Source: UBA2336 sp049306095
GTDB taxonomy: Bacteria; Bacteroidota; Bacteroidia; Cytophagales; Cyclobacteriaceae
Direction of reading: 5' to 3'
Length of the DNA stretch: 64,000 nucleotides
NCBI GenBank assembly: GCA_049306095.1
Contig: JBAQPU010000012.1
Span: forward strand, 62,001-126,000
Both the position numbers and the translations under genes were made by a program. This document shows, in pieces, positions 17,121 through 25,503 of this stretch; position 1 is the first letter of the stretch, and the number at the start of each line of letters is the position of its first letter. Under the pieces are notes generated by a model, which ran no database searches, was not told the origin of the DNA, and was given only the letters and a program-made list of their open reading frames with translations.

Positions 17121-17939
17121 ATGCCCCGAAAAACTTTGCTTTCTGCCTTCCCCCTTCTGCTCATTTTTACCGTTGCCTGTGGACCGTTGGTGCCGCTTAA
17201 TTACACAGCTCAAAGCCCCGGCAATCAGGTACAGATTATTGAAACTTCGGAAGCCACCGTATTTCTCGAATACGTTGAATCAAAATTCAATCACTACATC
17301 TTCGACCTGGAGGTAGTTAATCATTCAACCAGTCCACTTTGGGCAGCACCTCAGTTGATTAGCTTCTATGCGTCTCCAAAACCGTTTATTCAACTCCGTT
17401 CGCAATCCGAAAATGTTCACGCCCTTTCTGCTCCCAACTCGGCCCTTACGTTGAAGCGGCAGTTTGCCAACAGTCCGGCTGTAACCAGAAAAATCTACAT
17501 AGAGAAAATAAAAGAAAAGCGTGCCTTTGCCGCATTGTTCGCAATCATTGGAACGGGATTAGCCATTCATGATGCCGTCCAGGATTCGGAAGACAGTCAA
17601 AAAGAAACATGGACGAAGGAAGACGAAAAGAAATCAGTTGGCAGAGATCTGCTGGTAAGTGCCGCCCTCACAGCTTCTGATGTTGCCCGGGAATCATCGT
17701 ATGAGGCAGAAGATGAAAGCCAATATATTCCATACGAATTATTTCCCGAATGTAAAGTAAGTCCTTCCTCGAGCATGAGGGGAAAAATTTTTATTCCAAA
17801 AGAAACGTCATACCGGTACTCACGAGTGGTCGTACCAATCGGCAATACAGACTATGTATTCGATTTCAAACGAAGGAGCGTGAAAACTACCCAATCTCAA
17901 TCACCACATCATCCGTTAGCGGATGACCCACACAAGTAA
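17121..17939 (+). CDS. Hypothetical lipoprotein
   Basis: A 272-residue protein with a lipoprotein signal: MPRKTLLSAFPLLLIFTVACG, Cys20 being the likely lipidated residue. The rest has an immunoglobulin-like strand pattern in the first half, a hydrophobic helix AFAALFAIIGTGLAIHDAV near residues 137-155 and a charged middle segment. I do not recognise the family. The last 53 bp overlap the end of the convergent reductase gene (17887-18999), and the tail KTTQSQSPHHPLADDPHK is probably a recent extension caused by loss of an earlier stop. Divergent from the beta-barrel/caspase pair. Confidence 0.65.
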   Translation: MPRKTLLSAFPLLLIFTVACGPLVPLNYTAQSPGNQVQIIETSEATVFLEYVESKFNHYIFDLEVVNHSTSPLWAAPQLISFYASPKPFIQLRSQSENVHALSAPNSALTLKRQFANSPAVTRKIYIEKIKEKRAFAALFAIIGTGLAIHDAVQDSEDSQKETWTKEDEKKSVGRDLLVSAALTASDVARESSYEAEDESQYIPYELFPECKVSPSSSMRGKIFIPKETSYRYSRVVVPIGNTDYVFDFKRRSVKTTQSQSPHHPLADDPHK

Positions 17940-18999
17940 GTACATACCCTTCGTCACGCTCGGATTGCGACAGACCTTCTTCTTCATCCAGTTTAACTTT
18001 TCCTGAAATAGCTTTTCCGCGGCAAGCTGTACACAAGCCGCTTTGGCAACTATAGGGTAGGTCAATGCCTTGATCGAGGGCGGTTTCAAGTATCGCACGG
18101 TTTGGTTCTACCATCACTTTGTACTCCTGACCATCGTAACGGATGGTTACTTCACGTGCTTTATTTTCTGATACCGGAGCGGTATCCTTCTTTGTTTCTT
18201 TATCGATAGTTCCCTGAACGAAGCTTTCTTTAAATGTTTTTTCCTTCGGAATATTTTGTTGCGCAAGCAACGATTCAACATTCTTCATCATTCCCTCCGG
18301 TCCGCACATCAGGTAGGTAGTTTTATCAATACCCCAATCAGGAACCCGCTCAAAAAGTTTGGTCAGCATTTCATGGTTGAGCAGTCCGGAATAACCTTGC
18401 CAGTTCATGGGTGCGTTATCCAGGATATGAATCACATGCAGACGGCCTTCCCAGGTAGTTTGCATTTTATCCAATTCATTCTTAAAAATGATGCTATCAA
18501 TATCGCGGTTGCAGTAAATAAGGGAGCAGATACTGTCAGGTTCCTGTGTTAGTGTACTTTTAATAATTGACATCATGGGTGTAATACCCGAGCCACCTGA
18601 GAACATGATCACATGGCGTTTGTTCTCTTTTTTAAACTCCGTTGTGAAATGGCCCATGGGCTCCATCACCTTTACGATGCTTCCCGTTTTCAGATTATCC
18701 GGCAGCCAGTTCGACATCAATCCATTCTCCACACGCTTTACGGTTACGGCTAAGTCCTGGTCGGTAAATGGAGACGAACACAACGAGTATGCCCTGCGCA
18801 CATCTTTGCCCTGCATGGGAACGATCAACGTTAAAAACTGACCTGATTTATAGTTGATTCTTTTCTCGGGTTGCCCAAAAAAAATGGTGATAGCTTCCTT
18901 TGTTTCGTGTATGATATTTTTTACCGTGAGATTGTAGTAATGCGAGGATCCCTGTGATTCTTCCTTTTTACTACTCTTTTTAAAAAGCCCAAATGCCAT
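17887..18999 (-). CDS. PaaE-like ferredoxin--NADP(H) oxidoreductase
   Basis: A 370-residue flavoprotein of the phenylacetate-CoA epoxidase reductase (PaaE) type. The FAD domain covers about residues 20-125 (RAYSLCSSP) and the NAD(P) domain about 130-265 (FSGGSGITPMMSII). A C-terminal plant-type 2Fe-2S domain has Cys318, Cys323, Cys326 and Cys356 (SCQSGLCTAC ... LTC). It transfers electrons from NAD(P)H to an oxygenase or another acceptor. No paaABCD genes are in the window, so the partner is unknown; in Bacteroidota such genes often occur alone. The C-terminus overlaps the convergent lipoprotein gene by 53 bp. Confidence 0.9.
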   Translation of the reverse strand: MAFGLFKKSSKKEESQGSSHYYNLTVKNIIHETKEAITIFFGQPEKRINYKSGQFLTLIVPMQGKDVRRAYSLCSSPFTDQDLAVTVKRVENGLMSNWLPDNLKTGSIVKVMEPMGHFTTEFKKENKRHVIMFSGGSGITPMMSIIKSTLTQEPDSICSLIYCNRDIDSIIFKNELDKMQTTWEGRLHVIHILDNAPMNWQGYSGLLNHEMLTKLFERVPDWGIDKTTYLMCGPEGMMKNVESLLAQQNIPKEKTFKESFVQGTIDKETKKDTAPVSENKAREVTIRYDGQEYKVMVEPNRAILETALDQGIDLPYSCQSGLCTACRGKAISGKVKLDEEEGLSQSERDEGYVLTCVGHPLTDDVVIEIG

Positions 19000-19101
19000 G
19001 ATCAGGATTTAATAAATACAACAAATAAATATGGGTTAGAATTCAATCCATAAACCCAGGGCAAAAGTATTTATTATATCAGCGGTAAGCCAGTAATTTG
19101 C

Positions 19102-19109
19102 TATTTTTG
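19102..19109 (+). promoter_or_regulatory. Bacteroidota -7 promoter element (TATTTTTG)
   Basis: Matches TAnnTTTG exactly, 16 bp upstream of the purB GTG start. The TTTG element expected about 20 bp further upstream is not clear. Confidence 0.4.
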
Positions 19110-19125
19110 AATTTAATCTGAAGCT

Positions 19126-20466
19126 GTGTCCCTAACTCCATTAAACGCCATCTCACCCATTGACGGACGGTATTTTATAACCACCCAAAATCTTTCACCC
19201 TATTTTTCAGAATTTGGTCTGATGCGCTATCGGGTACGTGTTGAAGTGGAATACTTCATAGCCCTTACCAATACGCTGCCTGAGTTATCTGGATTTTCCA
19301 AGGGCCAGGAATCAGAACTTCAAAAGATTTACCAAAAATTCAGCGAGGCTGACGCAGTCGCTATTAAGGAAATAGAAAAGACCACCAACCACGATGTAAA
19401 GGCGGTCGAGTACTTTCTGAAAAATAAATTTGACGAACTGGGGCTCTCCGGACTTAAGGAGTTTATTCACTTCGGACTTACCTCGCAGGATGTTAACAAC
19501 ACCGCCATTCCGCTTTCATTGAAAGAATTCATGGAAGATCAGTTCCTTCCTGCTATTCAAAAACTGGTGAAAGATTTGACTTCCCTCTCGATACAATGGA
19601 AAGATGTGTCCATGCTGGCCCGTACCCACGGCCAACCGGCATCCCCCACCCGATTGGGAAAAGAACTATATGTATTTGTTGAACGAATCAACCGTCAACT
19701 CGACTTACTGAAAAACATTCCGCACTCGGCAAAATTTGGGGGAGCCACTGGCAATTTCAATGCACATCATATTGCCTACCCTGAAATTAATTGGGGGCAT
19801 TTTGGGAATACTTTCGTTAGCAAACATTTGGGATTGGTGCGCAGCGAGCCCACTACCCAAATTGAGCATTACGATAACATGGCCGCTTTGTTTGATAACC
19901 TGAAAAGGATCAATACTATTTTGATTGACTTTAGCCGGGATGTATGGCAGTATGTTTCCATGAACTACTTCAAACAAAAAATTAAAGCGGGTGAGGTCGG
20001 TTCTTCCGCCATGCCGCACAAAGTAAACCCGATTGATTTTGAGAATGCAGAAGGCAACCTGGGTTTTGCTAATGCTGTTTTTGAACATCTTTCAGCTAAA
20101 CTTCCGATCTCTCGTCTGCAGCGTGACCTCACCGACTCAACTGTACTAAGGAATATTGGCGTTCCGTTGGCACACACCTACCTGGCATTTAAATCTCTGG
20201 AAAAAGGAATCAGCAAACTTGAATTAAATAAAGCAGCCATTGATCAGGACCTGGAAGATAATTGGGCTGTAGTGGCCGAAGCAATTCAAACTATATTGAG
20301 AAAAGAAGGTTATCCGAATCCATACGAAGCGTTGAAAGAACTTACCCGGAAAAATGAAAAGATTACCCGGCAGTCGTTTGCTGCTTTCATTGATGGATTA
20401 ACCATCTCCGATACCATGAAAACAAAATTAAAAGCCATTACTCCATTTAATTATACAGGAGTATAA
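19126..20466 (+). CDS. purB: Adenylosuccinate lyase
   Basis: Two steps of purine synthesis: cleavage of SAICAR to AICAR and of adenylosuccinate to AMP, each releasing fumarate. 446 residues, normal length. The fumarase/lyase signature GSSAMPHKVNP is at about residues 291-301, the N-terminal ISPIDGRY and THGQPASPT (catalytic histidine) are conserved. The start is GTG 19126 (SLTPLNAISPIDGRY), which fits the family; no ATG is available nearby. Followed by a strong bidirectional terminator before the dipeptidyl peptidase gene. Fhs in this window supplies a cofactor for the same pathway. Confidence 0.97.
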   Translation: MSLTPLNAISPIDGRYFITTQNLSPYFSEFGLMRYRVRVEVEYFIALTNTLPELSGFSKGQESELQKIYQKFSEADAVAIKEIEKTTNHDVKAVEYFLKNKFDELGLSGLKEFIHFGLTSQDVNNTAIPLSLKEFMEDQFLPAIQKLVKDLTSLSIQWKDVSMLARTHGQPASPTRLGKELYVFVERINRQLDLLKNIPHSAKFGGATGNFNAHHIAYPEINWGHFGNTFVSKHLGLVRSEPTTQIEHYDNMAALFDNLKRINTILIDFSRDVWQYVSMNYFKQKIKAGEVGSSAMPHKVNPIDFENAEGNLGFANAVFEHLSAKLPISRLQRDLTDSTVLRNIGVPLAHTYLAFKSLEKGISKLELNKAAIDQDLEDNWAVVAEAIQTILRKEGYPNPYEALKELTRKNEKITRQSFAAFIDGLTISDTMKTKLKAITPFNYTGV

Positions 20467-20482
20467 GAATCATTCTACAAAT

Positions 20483-20516
20483 AAAAAGAGCAACTCAAAC
20501 CGGTTGCTCTTTTCTC
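20483..20516. terminator. Bidirectional terminator between purB and dipeptidyl peptidase gene
   Basis: Stem AAAGAGCAAC (20485-20494) with GTTGCTCTTT (20503-20512), 8-nt loop. A run of A precedes and a run of T follows, so it can serve both convergent genes. Confidence 0.85.
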
Positions 20517-20537
20517 TTAGAATTCAGCAAACTCCTT

Positions 20538-22601
20538 CTATTTCTTCATCACCAGGTGCCGGATAAAAAACTCCATCATTCGATCGCGGTTGAGCGCTGT
20601 GTGGCCGCCATCCGGTGCAATTTGCACTTCAAAACTCTTCCCGGCCTTTTGTAACGCGTCAATCAACTGAAGGGAATTTGCCGGATGTACATTATTATCG
20701 GCAGTGCCATAGAAAATCAATAACTCACCTTTTAAATTATTCGCCATCGTCATCAGACTGGAAGCCTCATATCCTTTTTTATTGTTTTCCAACAAATTCA
20801 TATACCGTTCAGTATAAATATTATCATAATTCCGCCAGTCTGTTACAGATGAGTTAGCAACCGCCACATGAAACACATCGGGATAACGCAACAGCAAGGT
20901 AGCTGCCGTTGTTCCGCCATAGGAGGTTCCGTAAACTCCTACCCGATCTTTATCCACGTAAGGCCTGTTGTACAACGACTTCACACCTGCAGCAAAGTCA
21001 TCCATCTCAACAATACCCAGATTACCATATAACTGATCGAGCAGTTTCTTTCCTTTTCCTCCTGCATTGCGCCCATCAATATTTAATATCAGAAAACCAT
21101 ACTCTGTCAGAGCGTCCGGATACGTAAAAGTCTCACGGAATGCATTGGTTGCAGGGCCGCCATAGTTGCTTAAAATAACAGGATACTTTTTAGCCGGATC
21201 GAAATTGGAAGGAAAATGAATGACTCCATGAAGTTGAGTAACCCCATCGGCTGATGTGAACGTAAATACTTCCACTTTTTTAAGCCCTAACTCATTAAAC
21301 TTACTCATGTCGCTCTTCGCTATCTCAGCCACAATCTTACCGGTGGAAGTCATCAGCGAAGTGGTTGGTGGAACATCATGCGTTTGGGCAACATCAACAA
21401 AATACTTTCCATCGGGTGAAATTGAAACGGTATGATGGAACGCAGGATTTGTCAATCGCACATTTTTACTTCCGTCCAATTTAACTTTATGCAGTTGCAT
21501 CTTCATGAAATTATCACCACTGCGCGCCATGTAATACAGAACATTCTCCTTTTCATCAACTTTTACAATTTGAGAAACTTCAAACGGATGGTTTGTGATG
21601 GCGTTAATCAGTTTGCCGCTGAAATCATAGAGGTAGTAATTATTAAAACCTGATCGTTCCGAAGCCCAAATAAATCGCTTCCCGTCTTTCAGAATTGAAA
21701 TTTCAGGCGTGTTCTTGGTGAAACTGGGTAGCCACTCTTCACGCACAACCGTGCGGCTTTTTCCGGTAACCGGATCTGCCGCCCGGTATTCCATTATATC
21801 CTGTTTGCGGTTGGTGCTGTGGTACAGCAATTCTTTTCCATCGGGTGTCCACGACATTCCGTATAGGTATGTTCCCAACTCGCCATCGTTAAATGGTTTT
21901 CCATTACGGGTATCGAACTGTAATACCTGCTTCGATGCAACATCGTAAACCATTAAGTCGACCGGGAGATTATCAGCTCCAACTTTTGGATAAGCTTCTA
22001 TTTCCAGCGAGTCTTGTAACTTCAGCTGGTTTAACAGTACGAAATACTTCTTTGCATTTTTCTCGTCAAATTTATAGAAGGCAACTTTTTTACTGTCGGG
22101 CGACCACCACATGGCGGTGTTCTGCCCTAACTCTTCGCCATATACCCACGTGGCAATGCCATACTTCACTTGCGATTGCTCATTGCCATCGGTGGTGATG
22201 GGTTTTGCTTCGCTGCCATCGGCCAGACTGATGTACATATTACGGTCTTTTGTAAACGCTTTCCATTTCCCATCGGGAGAAACGGCAAAATCAAATTGCC
22301 GGCCACGTACAGGTCGATTAAAACCTCGCCTGTCGGGAGGGGTTGCCGGCCCCATTTCGGTGGTCGCTTTGGTTTTAATAGTGTAGCGATACTTCTTTTT
22401 ATCCCGTTCGTAGTCAAATGAACTTCCGTCTTCACTCCAGGTTACCATCAGACTGCCGGACTTTACAGAGCCACGAATTTGAGGCTCAATTTCTTTGAAT
22501 TGACTGTAGCCGGGCATGCTTTTGAGTTTATCCTGAGCATACAGCGAAGGAATCACCATCATCAGGCAGATGGTTACTAAAAATAATCTTGTGTGTTTCA
22601 T
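20538..22601 (-). CDS. Dipeptidyl peptidase IV (S9B family)
   Basis: A 687-residue exported serine peptidase removing Xaa-Pro dipeptides from peptide N-termini. The signal peptide is MKHTRLFLVTICLMMVIPSLYAQ. The N-terminal beta-propeller includes GEELGQNTAMWWSPDSKKVAF, carrying the double-Glu-type motif region; the C-terminal alpha/beta hydrolase domain holds Ser560 (GTSYGGTTA), the Asp in YGTADNNVH and the His in PDGGHTA. All catalytic residues are present. It probably works in periplasmic peptide use alongside the M1 and S41 peptidases at the end of the window. The next gene upstream (TolC-like) is 66 bp away. Confidence 0.93.
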   Translation of the reverse strand: MKHTRLFLVTICLMMVIPSLYAQDKLKSMPGYSQFKEIEPQIRGSVKSGSLMVTWSEDGSSFDYERDKKKYRYTIKTKATTEMGPATPPDRRGFNRPVRGRQFDFAVSPDGKWKAFTKDRNMYISLADGSEAKPITTDGNEQSQVKYGIATWVYGEELGQNTAMWWSPDSKKVAFYKFDEKNAKKYFVLLNQLKLQDSLEIEAYPKVGADNLPVDLMVYDVASKQVLQFDTRNGKPFNDGELGTYLYGMSWTPDGKELLYHSTNRKQDIMEYRAADPVTGKSRTVVREEWLPSFTKNTPEISILKDGKRFIWASERSGFNNYYLYDFSGKLINAITNHPFEVSQIVKVDEKENVLYYMARSGDNFMKMQLHKVKLDGSKNVRLTNPAFHHTVSISPDGKYFVDVAQTHDVPPTTSLMTSTGKIVAEIAKSDMSKFNELGLKKVEVFTFTSADGVTQLHGVIHFPSNFDPAKKYPVILSNYGGPATNAFRETFTYPDALTEYGFLILNIDGRNAGGKGKKLLDQLYGNLGIVEMDDFAAGVKSLYNRPYVDKDRVGVYGTSYGGTTAATLLLRYPDVFHVAVANSSVTDWRNYDNIYTERYMNLLENNKKGYEASSLMTMANNLKGELLIFYGTADNNVHPANSLQLIDALQKAGKSFEVQIAPDGGHTALNRDRMMEFFIRHLVMKK

Positions 22602-22667
22602 AACGAAGAAGTGTTTAGGTAAGGTTCAATATTCTTAACTCCACCTGCACGGCAGGGTTAAACAAAA

Positions 22668-24131
22668 CTACTTTTTAATTTCAGGGGTGTACAGTAACTG
22701 ATTCTTAGAGAAATCATAGAGGGTTAACCTGCGCAAGGTATAGTAGGCGTTCCAAAATGCACGCAGGGCAGATACGTAACTCCGTTTCGCTGCATCTTTT
22801 TCGGTAAGCGCAATGTTTAGGTTCGTGATATCAATTTTACCAATGAGGTAACGGTTTTGAGAAACTAAATAACGCTCCTGCGCTACTTCATCCGACTTTT
22901 TAGTGATTTCGATTTGACTGAGCAACACTTCAAACTGCGCTACTTGTGTTACAATTTCCTGGTCGAATGTAACTTCATCCTGAGCGATAACATAATCGTT
23001 CAACTTTTGATTCGCCATGGCTGTATGCATTCTTGCGCGGTTTCGTCCCCAATCCAATACAGGCACGTTGAACCCTACATTGATTCGTTGCTGACGCAGA
23101 GGATCCTGATACACATCGCCTGCCACATCGCCACTGTTATTCAAGCCAAAGGCTGCCGTTAAATTAATCTGGAAGCGTTGCCCTCTGGCTTGCGCCACTT
23201 CCCGGTCGGCTTCAATCTTTCTTCTTTCAAAGGCAATATAATCAGCACGGTTATCACGGGCGCGCTGAAGCGCATCATCAACATTCACACTCAGGGCAGG
23301 TATTATTTCCGGCAGTACTAATTCAAATTCAAGGGCTTCTTTCAGCCCGATGTACGAACGTAAATCCAATTTGGAATTTTGCAGGCTAATACGGGCAGAC
23401 GTAACGTCTTGCCGCGAGCGCAGCAATTGCAATTCAGCCTGAAGCAATTTATCCTTCGTGGTGTTACCAATATTATAGCGTCCCTGTTCAATCTTATAAA
23501 TAGTGTCGTTGTTAGCCAGGTTAAATTGCGCAATCTGTAAATTAATCTGCGCATCTAAAACAGTAAAAAAGCGGTCAACCGCTTGTTGCGATATAGACTC
23601 CATTTCCTCCACAAAGCTTCTCTTTGATTCCTCGTACTTTAAAGGTTCAGTTCTTCGATCCCAACGCAACTGGTTGAAATTAAGGATAGGTTGCTCAAGT
23701 CGTACATTCACCAAGGTTCCGCTCCATTGATTGATGTCAAACAGATAGTCATTATATCGGCTCAGGTCGGTATTAACTGAAACAGTACCGCCTGTGAAGA
23801 AAATAGGTTGTTGCAGACCCAGATTCAAAGATCCTGTTGTTTGTTCGCGTTGCTGATACTGAATCGTTCCATCATCCAAACGGTTTTGAAAGTAGTCCTG
23901 GTTGTAATCCGGTAAACTGCCATTTAATCTTAATTGGGGATTATAATTGGATTTATAAAATTTATACTGCCAATACTTATTTTCCTTCCTGGTTTCGGCC
24001 TGCTTGGCAAAGGGCGACTGTGCTTTGGCCATTTGCAATACATCGTCCATCGAGTATCGCGTTTGCGCATAACTTTTACATACTGTGAATAGAATTATTA
24101 CAGCAATAAAAATTCGGTTTGATTTATTCAT
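22668..24131 (-). CDS. TolC family outer-membrane efflux protein
   Basis: About 487 residues. Signal peptide from MNKSNRIFIAVIILFTVCKSYAQ; then two long helical repeats typical of TolC-like proteins (ISQQAVDRFFTVLDAQINLQIAQFNLANNDTIYKIEQGRY and DEVAQERYLVSQNRYLIGKIDITNLNIALTEKDAAKRSYV). It forms the outer-membrane channel of a tripartite exporter. I use the ATG at 24131; it overlaps the end of the permease gene by 8 bp, which supports translational coupling. It is the last gene of the HlyD-permease-TolC operon. Confidence 0.9.
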   Translation of the reverse strand: MNKSNRIFIAVIILFTVCKSYAQTRYSMDDVLQMAKAQSPFAKQAETRKENKYWQYKFYKSNYNPQLRLNGSLPDYNQDYFQNRLDDGTIQYQQREQTTGSLNLGLQQPIFFTGGTVSVNTDLSRYNDYLFDINQWSGTLVNVRLEQPILNFNQLRWDRRTEPLKYEESKRSFVEEMESISQQAVDRFFTVLDAQINLQIAQFNLANNDTIYKIEQGRYNIGNTTKDKLLQAELQLLRSRQDVTSARISLQNSKLDLRSYIGLKEALEFELVLPEIIPALSVNVDDALQRARDNRADYIAFERRKIEADREVAQARGQRFQINLTAAFGLNNSGDVAGDVYQDPLRQQRINVGFNVPVLDWGRNRARMHTAMANQKLNDYVIAQDEVTFDQEIVTQVAQFEVLLSQIEITKKSDEVAQERYLVSQNRYLIGKIDITNLNIALTEKDAAKRSYVSALRAFWNAYYTLRRLTLYDFSKNQLLYTPEIKK

Positions 24132-25491
24132 ATCGAAGAGAGGTAATAGGGTCCTGATTTGCTGCTTTGCGGGCGGGCGCAATTCCAAAGATAAGTCCAA
24201 CGCTTGCCGCCACACCAAAGGATAATATTATAGATGCAAAACTGATGACTGTCGGGATGTCCGCTATCGATGAAATCAGGAAAGCCAGGGTTACTCCAAA
24301 TACTACTCCAATTACTCCACCAGTCACACTAATCATCATCGCTTCAAACAAAAATTGCTGGATGATATCTGACTTCTTAGCGCCAATGGAAAGGCGAAGG
24401 CCAATTTCTTTTATACGCTCTAACACCGATGCCAGCATGATATTCATAATACCAATACCTCCTACCAGCAATGAAATTCCCGCTATTGCTCCCAGCACAT
24501 AATTAAAAATGTCGTTTGTGCGTTGCTGTTGCTTGAGTAGCAGTTCAGGGATTTCAATTTCATAATCCACCACTTCGAAGTGTTTTCGTTCCAACAGGCG
24601 CGAAAGAATTTCAGCAATAGGCGTTAGTTGTTCAGTGGCTGCAACCTGCACTACCAACCGATCAATCTGGTGATAGTTTACCGGAGGCCCTGTATCTTCT
24701 TCCTCCGAATCACCTCCAATAATAATCACCCTGCCCCTGCTGAAGTTGCGCGCGCTTCCGCCTTCTTGTAAGGATGACTGCGTAACCAAATCGCGGTTTT
24801 CATAACGAATCAAAACTGTTTGCAGGGGTGCGTATACATCCATATTAAAATCACGAATACCCAGTTTACTGATACTGGTTTCTGACACAACCCGTTCATT
24901 CATCACACCGATAATCGTTAACCAATGTGGGCCTACTTTGATTGATTTTCCTACCGGATTCTCGGTTGGAAAAAACTTCGACTTGATGGCATGTCCAATA
25001 ATACAAACCGGTGCGCCAACCTTCTGTTGTTCATCGTTAAACATAGCCCCATCCGCCAGGGTAAAATCGTACATCTCAAAATAAACAGGATCAACTCCTA
25101 CCAACTTAGCCGACCGCCTGATGCCGCTTTTGATGATGGTTGTTTCCAACACAATCTCCGGACTGATTTTGCTGATGCCGGGAATCGTACGGATGCTTTT
25201 CACATCGCGCAAGGTAAGGCCCGGTGAAAATTTCTTCTTTTCTTTTTGACCGGAAGCCTCCTCCACCTTTTCTTCCTTTTGTTCAATGATTGGCTTGACC
25301 ACAATATTGTTCACCCCCACCAGCTTGATTTGTTCGAGGATTTCCTGCTGGGCGCCATTCCCTACCGCCAGCATGGCAATAACAGCCGCCACACCAAAAA
25401 TAATACCCAGTGCGGTGAGCAACGATCGCACCCGGTTGGCGATCACAGCATCAATGGCGATGTACAGGTTGGCCAGAAGTCGTTCCCTCAT
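24124..25491 (-). CDS. MacB/FtsX-type ABC transporter permease
   Basis: A 455-residue MacB-like permease without an ATPase domain. TM1 is at about residues 20-43 (VRSLLTALGIIFGVAAVIAMLAVG), then a large periplasmic domain (about 44-330), then three C-terminal membrane segments of the FtsX domain (FNYVLGAIAGISLLVGGIGIMNIM, then VTGGVIGVVFGVTLAFLIS and IILSFGVAASVGLIFGIAPARKAA). It couples ATP hydrolysis in the cytoplasm to substrate passage in the periplasm, together with a HlyD-type adaptor and a TolC channel, both adjacent. No ATP-binding subunit gene lies in the operon or elsewhere in the window except mlaF, which belongs to another system. Confidence 0.92.
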   Translation of the reverse strand: MRERLLANLYIAIDAVIANRVRSLLTALGIIFGVAAVIAMLAVGNGAQQEILEQIKLVGVNNIVVKPIIEQKEEKVEEASGQKEKKKFSPGLTLRDVKSIRTIPGISKISPEIVLETTIIKSGIRRSAKLVGVDPVYFEMYDFTLADGAMFNDEQQKVGAPVCIIGHAIKSKFFPTENPVGKSIKVGPHWLTIIGVMNERVVSETSISKLGIRDFNMDVYAPLQTVLIRYENRDLVTQSSLQEGGSARNFSRGRVIIIGGDSEEEDTGPPVNYHQIDRLVVQVAATEQLTPIAEILSRLLERKHFEVVDYEIEIPELLLKQQQRTNDIFNYVLGAIAGISLLVGGIGIMNIMLASVLERIKEIGLRLSIGAKKSDIIQQFLFEAMMISVTGGVIGVVFGVTLAFLISSIADIPTVISFASIILSFGVAASVGLIFGIAPARKAANQDPITSLRYE

Positions 25492-25503
25492 GCTTGACAG
25501 TAG

